A DNA stretch of 64,000 bases from Jannaschia seohaensis. GTDB lineage: Bacteria; Pseudomonadota; Alphaproteobacteria; Rhodobacterales; Rhodobacteraceae. Positions 44,673 through 52,715 of the stretch are shown here, piece by piece (position 1 is the stretch's first letter; the number at the start of each line of letters is the position of its first letter). The notes beneath the pieces are model-generated. The model did not search any database, was not told the origin of the DNA, and worked only from the letters and a program-made list of their open reading frames with translations. The stretch lies in NCBI RefSeq assembly GCF_900116765.1, contig NZ_UETC01000013.1, forward strand, positions 56,931 to 120,930, read 5' to 3'. The translations under genes and the position numbers were made by a program.

Positions 44673-44955
44673 ATGTTCACATCCGATAAGATACGCGCTT
44701 GCTTCCTTGGCGGCGCTATTGGCGACGCTCTCGGAGCGGAAGTCGAGTTTTGGTCGTTAGACCGGATCCGACGCGAGTTCCCGGATGGCCTAACCGAACT
44801 TATCGAGCACGACGGGATACGAGGAGCGATCACCGACGATACGCAGATGTCGCTCTTCACGGCGGAAGGTTTGATCCGAGCAGTGGTTCGCAAAGCTTGC
44901 AAAGGGATCTGCCATCCGCCGGGCGTTATCCACCACGCACTTCTTCGATGTGACC
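44673..44955 (+). pseudogene. ADP-ribosylglycohydrolase (DraG-like), truncated by IS
   Basis: The frame begins MFTSDKIRACFLGGAIGDALG and goes on through GAITDDTQMSLFTAEGLIRA, the N-terminal metal-binding motifs of ADP-ribosylglycohydrolases. After HHALLR (about 44948) the sequence changes to an IS3-type end and the frame stops at 44987. Only about 92 native residues of some 300 remain, so the enzyme is not functional. Confidence 0.8.
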
Positions 44956-44959
44956 TGCC

Positions 44960-45180
44960 ACGGGATTTTTCCTCCACCATCGATTAGAGTCCGGCCCAAC
45001 TTTGCTCCGCGCCCCTTCTCTGGACCGCCTAGGCCTGGAGTTTCCGGCCTCTGATCACGACGGCGGGCTGGCTGATCCGTCGGGATTGTGGATGTCCGCC
45101 GGGACGTTGTACCCGATGGCGCTGTGGGTCCGGACCTCGTTGTAGTCCCTACGCCAAGCATCCAGCTTTTCGCGGGTATC
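44960..45180 (-). mobile_element. IS3-family remnant (end plus 3' tail of orfB)
   Basis: On the minus strand, frame 45055-45291 ends with REKLDAWRRDYNEVRTHSAIG, the C-terminal signature of IS3-family OrfB transposases. Beyond its stop lies a non-coding IS end reaching the broken ADP-ribosylglycohydrolase at about 44960. All catalytic parts are missing; the upstream side is fused to IS256 sequence near 45180. Confidence 0.75.
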
Positions 45181-45411
45181 GGCAAGCGCGCTTCGCTGGA
45201 AATGGACGCGGCAGCACTGCCAAGTGGAGGAGAGCACCCGCGCCGTCGCGGCCTTGATGCCTTCATACGGATCCAAGATCACCAGCTTCACGCCGCCGAG
45301 ACCGCGGCGAACGAGGTCACGGAGGAACTCAGTCCAGAACGGCTCGGCCTAGGATGCGCCGATCGCCATGCCCAGAACCTCGCGCCTTCCATCGGTGTTG
45401 ACCTGCTCCCC
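45181..45411 (-). mobile_element. IS256-family transposase fragment
   Basis: The minus-strand frame reads VNTDGRREVLGMAIGAS, a stop (TAG near 45349), then EPFWTEFLRDLVRRGLGGVK, LVILDPYEGIKAATARVL and WQCCRVHFQRSAL. This is the DDE region of Mutator/IS256 transposases. Both ends are lost: one is fused in frame to the IS3 tail near 45180, the other abuts the next IS3 copy. It is inactive. Confidence 0.8.
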
Positions 45412-45434
45412 TGAAATGGCCCTGATCTGAGGTT

Positions 45435-46295
45435 TGAACCGCCCCGAGTTTCCCGGAGGCTGTTTGGTTTGGTTTATACGGCTCGCTGCTGCATGTCGAT
45501 CTGCGCGTAGTAGCCCGCCTCTGCCTCGGCTGGCGGGATGTGGTCGATTGGCTCGAACAGGCGGCGGTTGTTGAACCAGTCGACCCATTCGAGGGTCGCG
45601 AACTCGACGGCCTCGAGCGAGCGCCACGGCCCCCGCGGTCGGATGACCTCGGTCTTGAAGAGGCCTATCACGGTTTCGGCCAGCGCATTGTCGTATGAAT
45701 CACCGACCGATCCGACCGATGGCTCGATCCCTTCCTCGGCCAGGCGCTCGGTGTAGCGGATCGCCAGGTATTGGGAGCCTCGGTCCGAATGCGCGATGAG
45801 CCCCGCCTCCCTGACAGGCTGACGGTCGTGAATGGCCTGCTCCAGGGCGTCGAGAACGAAGCCTGCGGTCGCGCAGCTGCTGACGCGCCAGCCGACGATC
45901 CGTCTGGCATAAGTGTCGATGACGAACGCGACGTAGACGAAGCTCCGCCAAGTTGCGACATAGGTGAAGTCGCTCACCCACAGCCGGTTCGGCGCCGGGG
46001 CCTGGAACTGGCGGTTCACCTTGTCGCGCGGGCATGGCTGTGCCGGGTCGGGCGTGCAACGCGCGACCTCGAAACCTTCCCGCCTCAGCTGACGCCAGAT
46101 CTTCCGCGCCCCGTAGACGCCGAAGTTCTCCGTATGAACACGGGCGATCTCGATCCGCAGCGCGGCGTCCTGCTTGGCGCGAGCGGGGAGTCGAGAAGGA
46201 TCGTCCCGCAGCGCCCGCTGCGCGTGATACGTCGACGGGGCGATCGGCAGCTGGCGGCAGATCGGCTCACTCACTTTCCAAGATTGCCAGGCCAT
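45435..46295 (-). mobile_element. IS3-family element, orfB with internal deletion, orfA missing
   Basis: The OrfB frame (45474-46295, 273 residues) keeps the DDE residues in LWVSDFTYVATW, HSDRGSQYL and VGDSYDNALAE. About 35 residues that relatives have between REGFEVARCT and PCPRDKVNRQF are deleted without breaking the frame. The N terminus (before SEPICRQL) is altered and orfA is absent. The IS end begins TGAACCGCCCCGAG at 45435. The element cannot transpose alone. It reaches within 17 bp of the SARP gene start. Confidence 0.82.
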
Positions 46296-46312
46296 GGCAT
46301 TCTTCTTCTATC

Positions 46313-47974
46313 ATGCGGCTGACACTTTATTTATTTGGGCCATTTTCGGCCGAGTTGGACGACAAGGAATTGAAAATTGCGTCTCGGCGGTCACGAGCAA
46401 TTCTCGCAATGCTGGCGCTGGCCCCGAAGGCAGCCGTGGGCCGGGATAGGCTGGCAGCAACGCTATGGCCTGACCGAGCCGAAGAACAGGCTCGCGCCTC
46501 ACTACGGCAGGAACTCTCCGTCCTGCGGCGTGCTCTAGGTTCAGCCTCTGACATCATCTGCGCCGATGCCACCTCAGTCCGGCTTGATAGCCATGCCTTT
46601 TCGCAGCAGTTTGGAAACCCGTCCGACGGTGAATTCCTCGAAGACCTCGACCTCCGGTCTGAGCCCTTCGACGACTGGAAGCGCGAAGAAGCAGCTAGGC
46701 TGGCCGAAAGTGCATCCATGCCGGAAACGGGTGGAACAGGGGATGCTCCGGCCCATAGTATTTTCGATAATCCTTCGGTTCTCTTGATTGGCTTTGTCCC
46801 GGCAAGTTCCGCTGAAGAGGATGTCGCCTTTGCCACGGGTCTTGTCATCGACTTGCGAACTTCGCTGTCGCTATGGCGGTGGTATCCGGTCATTGGTCCG
46901 GAGACACTTGGCTGGAAAACCGAGCGCGACGGCGACCTCAGGCGGATGGCAGAGTCGGTGGGCGCGTCCTACGTGATCTCGGGAGCGATCCTGAGTGCAG
47001 GCGAACGGATACGTGTCTCCGCAGCCCTTACAGATGCCACGTCGGGACACCTTGTCTGGACTGAAACCTTCGATGGCGACCTGTCCGACATTTTCGAGAT
47101 GCAGGAAGTCATCGGTCGCGCGGTTGCGGCGCGCGTAACGCCCGAGATCGGCCGCGCGGAAACCTCCCGCATCCTTCGCCGCCGCCCGTCAGACATGACC
47201 GCCTGGCAGTTGGTGGCGCAAACTGACGAATTGGAGCGAACAGGCGGCGAAGGTTACGGATCGCCAGAGTCCAACCGTGCTCAGGTACCCTTGCTGGAGG
47301 CCGCGCTGGAGCTTGAGCCTGACTATGCGCGTGCTTGGGTACGCCTCGGGCGTTACTACTTCAGAAGCGGATTGCAGGGCTGGACCGGAGATCGCGCCGG
47401 ATATTTCAAGAAAGCGCTCGAGTATTGCCAGCGCGCCGTCGATCTCGACCCAGGTGAGTGGGAAGGCCAAGCCTATCATGCACTCACGATGATTTACGGG
47501 ATGCGCGCTTTCGGCCCTGGAAGGCTTCATGCGGAGGAGGCGGTGCGGCTAAATCCTTCGGCGCCGACCGCACGACACGCCCTCGGGTGTGCTCTGGAGT
47601 GGCTTGGAAAACCAGAGAAGGCTCTTCCCCACCTCAAGGTGATCTCTAAACTCAATCCGAATTACCACAATCGCGCGGCCGTTCTCGGCGACGTGACGAC
47701 TTGTGAACTGTTTCTCGGCAACATGCGGGAAGCCATCGCGGCGGCGCGCGAACTCCGGGACATCGCCCCCGAATATTGCCGTGGTCTGCAACGCGTAGCA
47801 GTGACGCTCGGCCATGCCGGTATGACCGCAGAGGCCTACGAGGCACTGCAGCGCGTACTGGAACTGCAACCGGACTTCGACGAAGCCTATGTCCGGGAAA
47901 CCTATCCCTACGTGAAATCTGAACACATTGATCTGATCCTGGAGGGATTGCGTCGTTCCGGGTGGAACGGCTGA
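46313..47974 (+). CDS. SARP-type winged-helix regulator with TPR domain
   Basis: A 553-residue protein. Residues 1-100 form an OmpR-like winged helix of the SARP/BTAD kind (LYLFGPFSAELDDKELKI, RAILAMLALAPKAAVG, ASLRQELSVLRRALG). Residues 160-290 match the domain seen ahead of TPRs in CadC/adenylate-cyclase-linked regulators (YVISGAILSAGERIRVSAAL, GHLVWTETFDGDLSDIFEMQ). Residues 330-540 are tetratricopeptide repeats. It is cytoplasmic and lacks a transmembrane segment. The ATG at 46313 is 17 bp from the IS3 orfB start, so its native promoter may have been replaced. Likely target: the hydrolase gene downstream. Confidence 0.82.
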   Translation: MRLTLYLFGPFSAELDDKELKIASRRSRAILAMLALAPKAAVGRDRLAATLWPDRAEEQARASLRQELSVLRRALGSASDIICADATSVRLDSHAFSQQFGNPSDGEFLEDLDLRSEPFDDWKREEAARLAESASMPETGGTGDAPAHSIFDNPSVLLIGFVPASSAEEDVAFATGLVIDLRTSLSLWRWYPVIGPETLGWKTERDGDLRRMAESVGASYVISGAILSAGERIRVSAALTDATSGHLVWTETFDGDLSDIFEMQEVIGRAVAARVTPEIGRAETSRILRRRPSDMTAWQLVAQTDELERTGGEGYGSPESNRAQVPLLEAALELEPDYARAWVRLGRYYFRSGLQGWTGDRAGYFKKALEYCQRAVDLDPGEWEGQAYHALTMIYGMRAFGPGRLHAEEAVRLNPSAPTARHALGCALEWLGKPEKALPHLKVISKLNPNYHNRAAVLGDVTTCELFLGNMREAIAAARELRDIAPEYCRGLQRVAVTLGHAGMTAEAYEALQRVLELQPDFDEAYVRETYPYVKSEHIDLILEGLRRSGWNG

Positions 47975-48008
47975 ACTCAGCCCCCCCCTCCTCACAGCGG
48001 TTCAGGCG

Positions 48009-48778
48009 ATGTTGGCGTACTTCTGTTGGGTTAGGCTGCTGTTTCCACGATGGGCTCTGGGTGCCGGGGGACCACTGCCACCAACCGCTGAGCGCCTTTT
48101 CGTCAGCGTCGGATCGGGCGAGCGGCTTGTCGGCGTTCATCTGCCTCGTGAGGGGCAACGGCAGGAGCGGGAAATCTTGTCCTGGGGTTCGGCGGCAACG
48201 CCTGGAGTGCAAACGACCTGGCGATCCATTTGCATGAGATCTTCGCTGATCCCGACATCGTTGTGTTTCACTACCGCGGCTACGCGCCCAGCACCGGGAC
48301 TTGCAGCGCGCGGGCGATCCTGGAGGACGCGCTGGCAATCCATGATGAAGTCGTCGCCCAACTGGCGCCGGACCAGATCCTGGTTGTCGGGCTCAGCGTC
48401 GGCGCCGGCCCGGCGGCTCACCTTGCCCGCTCGCGTCCGATCGCCGGTCTGATCCTCGTCACGCCGTTCGATACGCTGGAAGCTCTTGCCCGCGAACACT
48501 ACCCTCGGCTCCCGGTCGGGCTCCTGCTCAGGCACCACATGGACCTGGCAGGCGACCTGGCTGCGGTGCCGGCGCCCGTTGCGGTGATCTCGGCCGCCGA
48601 GGACACGGTCGTCCCGCCACTCCGGACGGACGCGGTCCGCAGGTCAGCGCCGACCCTCGTCGCCGATCGTGTCATCGCCAACGCCGGCCACAACTACATC
48701 TACAACCGCATCGAGTACAGACGCGCGATGCAGGACGCGATGTCGCTGGTCGAGGCGGGGGCCCAGACCGATTACTGA
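48009..48778 (+). pseudogene. alpha/beta hydrolase broken by one frameshift
   Basis: Frame 48009 encodes an N terminus with membrane-like LAYFCWVRLLFPRWALGA and GVHLPREG. Between 48173 and 48180 the reading must shift to give LGFGGNAWSANDLAIHLHEI and then the frame that ends at 48778. That part has VVGLSVGAGPAAHLA (nucleophile serine elbow), ISAAEDTVVPP (acid) and NAGHNYIYN (histidine). All catalytic residues survive, so one base change would restore a 256-residue hydrolase. This could be a real mutation or a sequencing error. Confidence 0.75.
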
Positions 48779-49049
48779 GCCAGCGGATGACGCAGCGTCC
48801 CGGATCCAAGATTGGCATCAAGAAGCCTGCGCGCACCTTCAGGCAAATCTCATCGAAACGGATGCCCCACAGCCGCATCGCGGGCCGACCCACCGCGGAA
48901 TTCCGCCAAAGGTCTCTGTCCGCGACACCTCGCATCACCGCATCGACGACCGGCTCCAGCGCCGCGCCGTTGAAGACCGGCGGCGCGTGATGGCGCCAGT
49001 CATCGGTCACGAGGACCCGCGACGCCGGCCCGGTCTGGGTGGCGTTCAT
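48672..49049 (-). CDS. hypothetical protein, possibly 3'-truncated
   Basis: From ATG 49049 the minus-strand frame reads MNATQTGPASRVLVTDDW and ALEPVVDAVMRGVADRDLW, and strong GC preference at third positions continues until about 48790. A CCCGGAG ribosome site precedes it. Beyond that point the frame runs against the hydrolase on the other strand and looks non-native, so the true gene may have lost its end. I do not recognise the family. It is 90 bp downstream of the DUF393 gene and may share its transcript. Confidence 0.35.
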   Translation of the reverse strand: MNATQTGPASRVLVTDDWRHHAPPVFNGAALEPVVDAVMRGVADRDLWRNSAVGRPAMRLWGIRFDEICLKVRAGFLMPILDPGRCVIRWLSNRSGPPPRPATSRPASRVCTRCGCRCSCGRRWR

Positions 49050-49139
49050 CTCCGGGAACAAGCCTCGGTCTGGCGCGTCACCGGCCGCCTGCGACCGAGG
49101 ATCAGCGGCCCGGTTGTCAGCGCCGCCAGCGTCCTTCGA

Positions 49140-49613
49140 TCACTGCAGTAGCCGCGCGCGCAGGGCGGGGTCCGGCAAGGCGCACATGTCGCTGCGCCCC
49201 AGGCGATAGCGGTTTCGGGCGATGCGCCGGTAGACCCACTCGCGCGCTGGTCGCGGCAGGACGCGCATCCCACTGGCCAGCCGGCCCACGCCCCCCAGCC
49301 GTTGACCGATCCGAATGATGGCGTCCATGCCGGACCAGGCTTGCCCTTCATCTAGCAACAGCCAGGTTTCGGGATCACCGGGGTCCAGGCCGTAATGGCG
49401 CGCAAGCGCCGTGCCCGTCGCGGACTGCAGCGGACAGATGCGAAACGCTGCCGTCCTGTCAAGCCGCGCGATCATCCGCGCCCCCCAGGAACAGAGGGTG
49501 CATTCCCCATCCATGACGGCAATCGGACCGCCATCTTCGAAGTCCGGGACGCTCGGGTCGTCCCGGTACGAATAGCGATGCTGCGGGCGAAGCTCGGCCA
49601 TGCGTGCCTCCAT
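49140..49613 (-). CDS. DUF393/DCC thiol-disulfide oxidoreductase-like protein
   Basis: A 157-residue protein. The family motif is in VMDGECTLCSWGARMIARLD (DGxCxxC), followed by FRICPLQSATG and WLLLDEGQAWSGMDAIIRI. DCC proteins have a thioredoxin-like fold and are thought to be thiol-disulfide oxidoreductases. The start could be 49613 or 49601. Gene neighbours give no further hint. Confidence 0.83.
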   Translation of the reverse strand: MEARMAELRPQHRYSYRDDPSVPDFEDGGPIAVMDGECTLCSWGARMIARLDRTAAFRICPLQSATGTALARHYGLDPGDPETWLLLDEGQAWSGMDAIIRIGQRLGGVGRLASGMRVLPRPAREWVYRRIARNRYRLGRSDMCALPDPALRARLLQ

Positions 49614-49650
49614 GAAAAGCCAGTAACACCATTGCCTGATCAAGCCGTGA

Positions 49651-50184
49651 ATGGAAACACACCCGAGCCACCTGCAAGTCCAAGGTACGTATGGTGCTCG
49701 CAGAGATGCCATTCGACCGACCACGATTAAGGACGCCGCGATCGGTCTCGAAGCATCGCTGTCTGGATGTGAAATTGATCGCAGATCGGTATCATGGACA
49801 CCGATCTGGGTAACCCTGGACGCCTTCGACGCCGCAAACAACCGCTTCGAAGCGCCAGCGGACGGCACCCCCCTCTTCGGCGCGACACTGCTCCAAAAGA
49901 TCAACTCCAGCGCCACGCCAAGGATTCGCGGGCGGCTCGTGTTGAACGGCACGACTGAAATCCGCGGCTCCTTTGGCGAAATATCCGCCACCCACGTCTC
50001 GCTCGCCACCGCTATATGGCTGCACACCATCGTACCATTGAACTCCGGCGATACCGTCGAGTTGCAGGGGGATGGGCTTGCAGGGGCTTTGTCAAAGCAT
50101 TGGGCGCACCTCGAAGCGCGCTTGCTCACCGAATATCACCGCTTGGGTTTTCTAACGACGCAACCAGCGTATTTTGCGCGGTAG
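49651..50184 (+). pseudogene. phage-tail/C1q-like beta-sandwich domain fragment
   Basis: Codons between about 49790 and 50070 are strongly coding in this frame and give FEAPADGTPLFGATLLQKIN, RLVLNGTTEIRGSFGEIS and TAIWLHTIVPLNSGDTVELQ. This looks like a C1q-type jellyroll as found at the end of phage or gene-transfer-agent tail proteins. Residues before and after are not native-looking, and the end runs into the opposite-strand GntR gene. It is most likely the C-terminal scrap of a larger structural gene. Confidence 0.45.
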
Positions 50185-51019
50185 AAAGGTGCGCAATGAG
50201 AGCTGAAGTTGCCCTGTCAGAATCTCTCTCGATCAGGGCGTCAATGATTTGAAGATGTTCGACCATGGCCTGTTCGTTACGCGCTTTTTCCTCGCTGCTT
50301 CCCCAGCGATAGTGAAAGTGAAAGATAAAAAATACAGCCTCTTGAAGGACTTGCATTATCCGGTTTTCAGACGCGGAATTGAGCAGGCTGTGAAAGCGGT
50401 TGTCCAACTCCACGAAAGGCAGCGTCTCGCCGCCGACTGTTTGGAGCAGTTCAACATGCCGGGTTCGGATGCTTTGAAGCGTCGGCCAGAAGGGATCACT
50501 GTGCGGCAAGCCAACGAGCGGGGCGACGGAGTTCACTTCCAACATGCGTCGGAGGTTGAGCATCTGACCAATGAAGTCGCGGGTGATAGGTTCGACGCGC
50601 CATTCGCGGCCGCGATGTTTCCGGAAGAAGCCGAACTTGCTGAGCCCGATCAGGAACTCGCGGACGTTTGACATCGGGATCTGCAATTGCGTTGCGATCT
50701 GGGCTTCATCGACATAGTGCCCTGGCCGAAGTTGCTCGCGGATTATCCAGTTCATGAAGGCAGATCTCAGGATTTCCGTCGTCTCGAGAACTTGGCTCCG
50801 CGGGTAGTAGTCGGATTGGTGCACGGGGCGCTGCAATGGTCCCTGATCGCTGTCGAGAAGGCCTCGTTTGCGCAGCTGCTGAATCAGGGAACGTGCCGTC
50901 GTGCGGCTGACGGCGAGCTTCCGGGCAAAGCCGGAAATGCTCTCAACACGGCCGCCTGCAGCCAAAAAATCCAGTGCTTCGTTATACTTGAGCCTAAACG
51001 TGCGTTGAGACCGCGCCAT
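50126..51019 (-). CDS. GntR/FadR-family regulator with an extra N-terminal helix-turn-helix
   Basis: A 297-residue regulator. Residues 5-55 form one helix-turn-helix (SISGFARKLAVSRTTARSLI), residues 80-145 a second winged helix (VDEAQIATQLQIPMSNVREF) and residues 150-290 an FCD effector domain (FIGQMLNLRRMLEVNSVAP). A usual FadR-type protein is 220-250 residues with only one DNA-binding domain. It is divergent from the mannonate TRAP operon and is probably the repressor of that operon, with mannonate or KDG as inducer. Confidence 0.82.
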   Translation of the reverse strand: MARSQRTFRLKYNEALDFLAAGGRVESISGFARKLAVSRTTARSLIQQLRKRGLLDSDQGPLQRPVHQSDYYPRSQVLETTEILRSAFMNWIIREQLRPGHYVDEAQIATQLQIPMSNVREFLIGLSKFGFFRKHRGREWRVEPITRDFIGQMLNLRRMLEVNSVAPLVGLPHSDPFWPTLQSIRTRHVELLQTVGGETLPFVELDNRFHSLLNSASENRIMQVLQEAVFFIFHFHYRWGSSEEKARNEQAMVEHLQIIDALIERDSDRATSALIAHLSTAQNTLVASLENPSGDIR

Positions 51020-51044
51020 GGTGCCTGTGGTGGTAATGGTGTTT

Positions 51045-51057
51045 TTTAATCATTAAA
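51045..51057. promoter_or_regulatory. 13-bp palindrome, candidate GntR operator
   Basis: TTTAAT-C-ATTAAA is a perfect inverted repeat about a central base. It lies in the 118-bp gap between the divergent GntR and TRAP genes, in an AT-rich stretch probably containing both promoters. Length and symmetry fit GntR-family operators. Confidence 0.5.
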
Positions 51058-51137
51058 GACATTTGTTCTGACTTCAAGTCTCCCGCACCTTCTTCGGCAT
51101 CGGGCCGGCATGGCCTACGCAACTATCGGGAGGAACC

Positions 51138-52115
51138 ATGATAGCTTTTTCGATGAAATCCGTCGTGATCGGCGTCGCCGTGGGCATGGCTGGTGCTGGC
51201 TCTGCTCTGGCGCAGGACACACTCAAGTGGGGCCACACCTATGAGGTTGGGTCGGTCTATCATCAGGCAGCGCAGCGCACTGCCGAGGCCTTCGAGAAAG
51301 CGACCGACGGACGCTACCAGATCGAGGTCTTTCCGGCTTCTCAGCTGGGCAACGAGGCCTCGCTGAACGAGGCTCTGTCGCTGGGCACCGTGGACATCAT
51401 CTACTCCGGCCCGACCTTCATGTCGCAAAGCTATGGCCCGATTGTCGTTTCGGCTTATCCCTTCGCGCTGCGTGACTACGAGCATTGGAAGGCCTACGGC
51501 GAGTCGGACCTCTTCAAGGAGTTGTCCGAAGGATACACTGCCGCCACGGGCAACGTCCCGGTCGCGCTGACCTACTACGGCGCACGCCATGTGACGTCGA
51601 ACAAGCCGATCCTCGCCCCCGAGGACATGGAGGGGCTGAAGATCCGCACCCCCGGAGCGCCCGCCTTCCAGTGGTTCCCGCAGGCCGCCGGCGCCAACCC
51701 GACGCCGATCTCGTTCTCGGAAGTGTACCTGGCGCTTCAGCAGAAGGTCGTCGATGCGCAGGAGAACCCGCTGCCGACGATCCAGTTCAAGAAGTTCTAC
51801 GAGGTGCAGACCAACATCAACCTGACCGGTCACATCACGAACTCGCTGATCACGCTGGTCTCGCCGGGAACCATCGCGCGTCTGGGCGACGATTACGCCA
51901 CCCTCGAGGCGCTGATGAAGGAAAACGCGCTCTGGGCGTCGAATGAGATTGTGACCGCCGAAAACGAGCTGGCCGACTGGTTCCGCGCGCAGGGCGTGGC
52001 CGTGAACGAGGTCGACCGCGCACCGTTCATCCAGCTGATGGCAGACTACCTCGACACACAGGAGTTCCCATTCTCGAAGGACATCTACGACCGCCTGCAG
52101 GAGATTGGTCAATAA
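51138..52115 (+). CDS. dctP: TRAP transporter solute-binding protein (DctP family)
   Basis: A 325-residue periplasmic protein with a signal peptide (residues 1-25, ending AGSALAQ), then DTLKWGHTYEVGSVYHQAAQ, VFPASQLGNEASL and the carboxylate-binding arginine region GLKIRTPGAPAFQWF. GGGAGGA precedes the ATG. It captures a sugar acid, very likely D-mannonate or a uronate given the UxuA-KdgK-Eda genes after it. Confidence 0.92.
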   Translation: MIAFSMKSVVIGVAVGMAGAGSALAQDTLKWGHTYEVGSVYHQAAQRTAEAFEKATDGRYQIEVFPASQLGNEASLNEALSLGTVDIIYSGPTFMSQSYGPIVVSAYPFALRDYEHWKAYGESDLFKELSEGYTAATGNVPVALTYYGARHVTSNKPILAPEDMEGLKIRTPGAPAFQWFPQAAGANPTPISFSEVYLALQQKVVDAQENPLPTIQFKKFYEVQTNINLTGHITNSLITLVSPGTIARLGDDYATLEALMKENALWASNEIVTAENELADWFRAQGVAVNEVDRAPFIQLMADYLDTQEFPFSKDIYDRLQEIGQ

Positions 52116-52122
52116 GACAACA

Positions 52123-52152
52123 CCGGCGCACCCGGCGGCCCCGTGTCGCCGG
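52123..52152 (+). promoter_or_regulatory. intercistronic hairpin between dctP and dctQ
   Basis: CCGGCG pairs with CGCCGG across an 18-base loop that also contains an alternative pairing partner. No T-run follows. As in other TRAP operons it may stabilise the binding-protein mRNA and lower membrane-gene expression. Confidence 0.45.
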
Positions 52153-52184
52153 ATGCACCACTTTCTTCAGGGGGGAGAGGCGCC

Positions 52185-52715
52185 ATGGGCGTGGATGACA
52201 AGATCGACGAATTGCTGGAGGCCCAGGAACGCGAAGAGGCGCGGCATCTGGACGAAATGGACCTCGGCTTGCGCGACGCACCATCGCTGCTGCTTTTCGC
52301 AATCCTGTTCATCACGGTATTTCTGCAGTTCTTCACCCGCTACGTGCTGAACGACTCGCTGTCGTTCACCGAGGAACTGGCCCGCTATCTGCTGATCATA
52401 CTGACCTTTGTCGCGGGCATCCGCTGCCAATTGCGCGACAGCCACATTCGGCTGGAATTTCTGGATGATTGGGCTGCAAAGTACCTCGGTGCGCTCAAAC
52501 TGTTCGCCCTGACACTCGGCCTGATCTTCTTTTCGGTCTCGGCCTGGTCGCTTTGGACGCTGATCAACCGCACTTGGTATCAGCAGATGATCTCACTGCC
52601 GTTCCCGAAATATTATCTTTACTTCGTCGTGCTGGCCGCCATCGCGATCACAATCGCAGTGCATGTCTGGCAGCTCTACCGCTTGGTCGCTGACCGCAAG
52701 GAGCCCAAAGCATGA
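52185..52715 (+). CDS. dctQ: TRAP transporter small permease (DctQ family)
   Basis: A 176-residue protein with four membrane segments, including SLLLFAILFITVFLQFFTRY and the motif SFTEELARYLLIILTFVAG. An acidic N-terminal leader of about 35 residues precedes the first segment. The start at 52185 follows GGGGGGAGAGG. It overlaps the large permease gene by 4 bases and couples with it in the membrane. Confidence 0.9.
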   Translation: MGVDDKIDELLEAQEREEARHLDEMDLGLRDAPSLLLFAILFITVFLQFFTRYVLNDSLSFTEELARYLLIILTFVAGIRCQLRDSHIRLEFLDDWAAKYLGALKLFALTLGLIFFSVSAWSLWTLINRTWYQQMISLPFPKYYLYFVVLAAIAITIAVHVWQLYRLVADRKEPKA

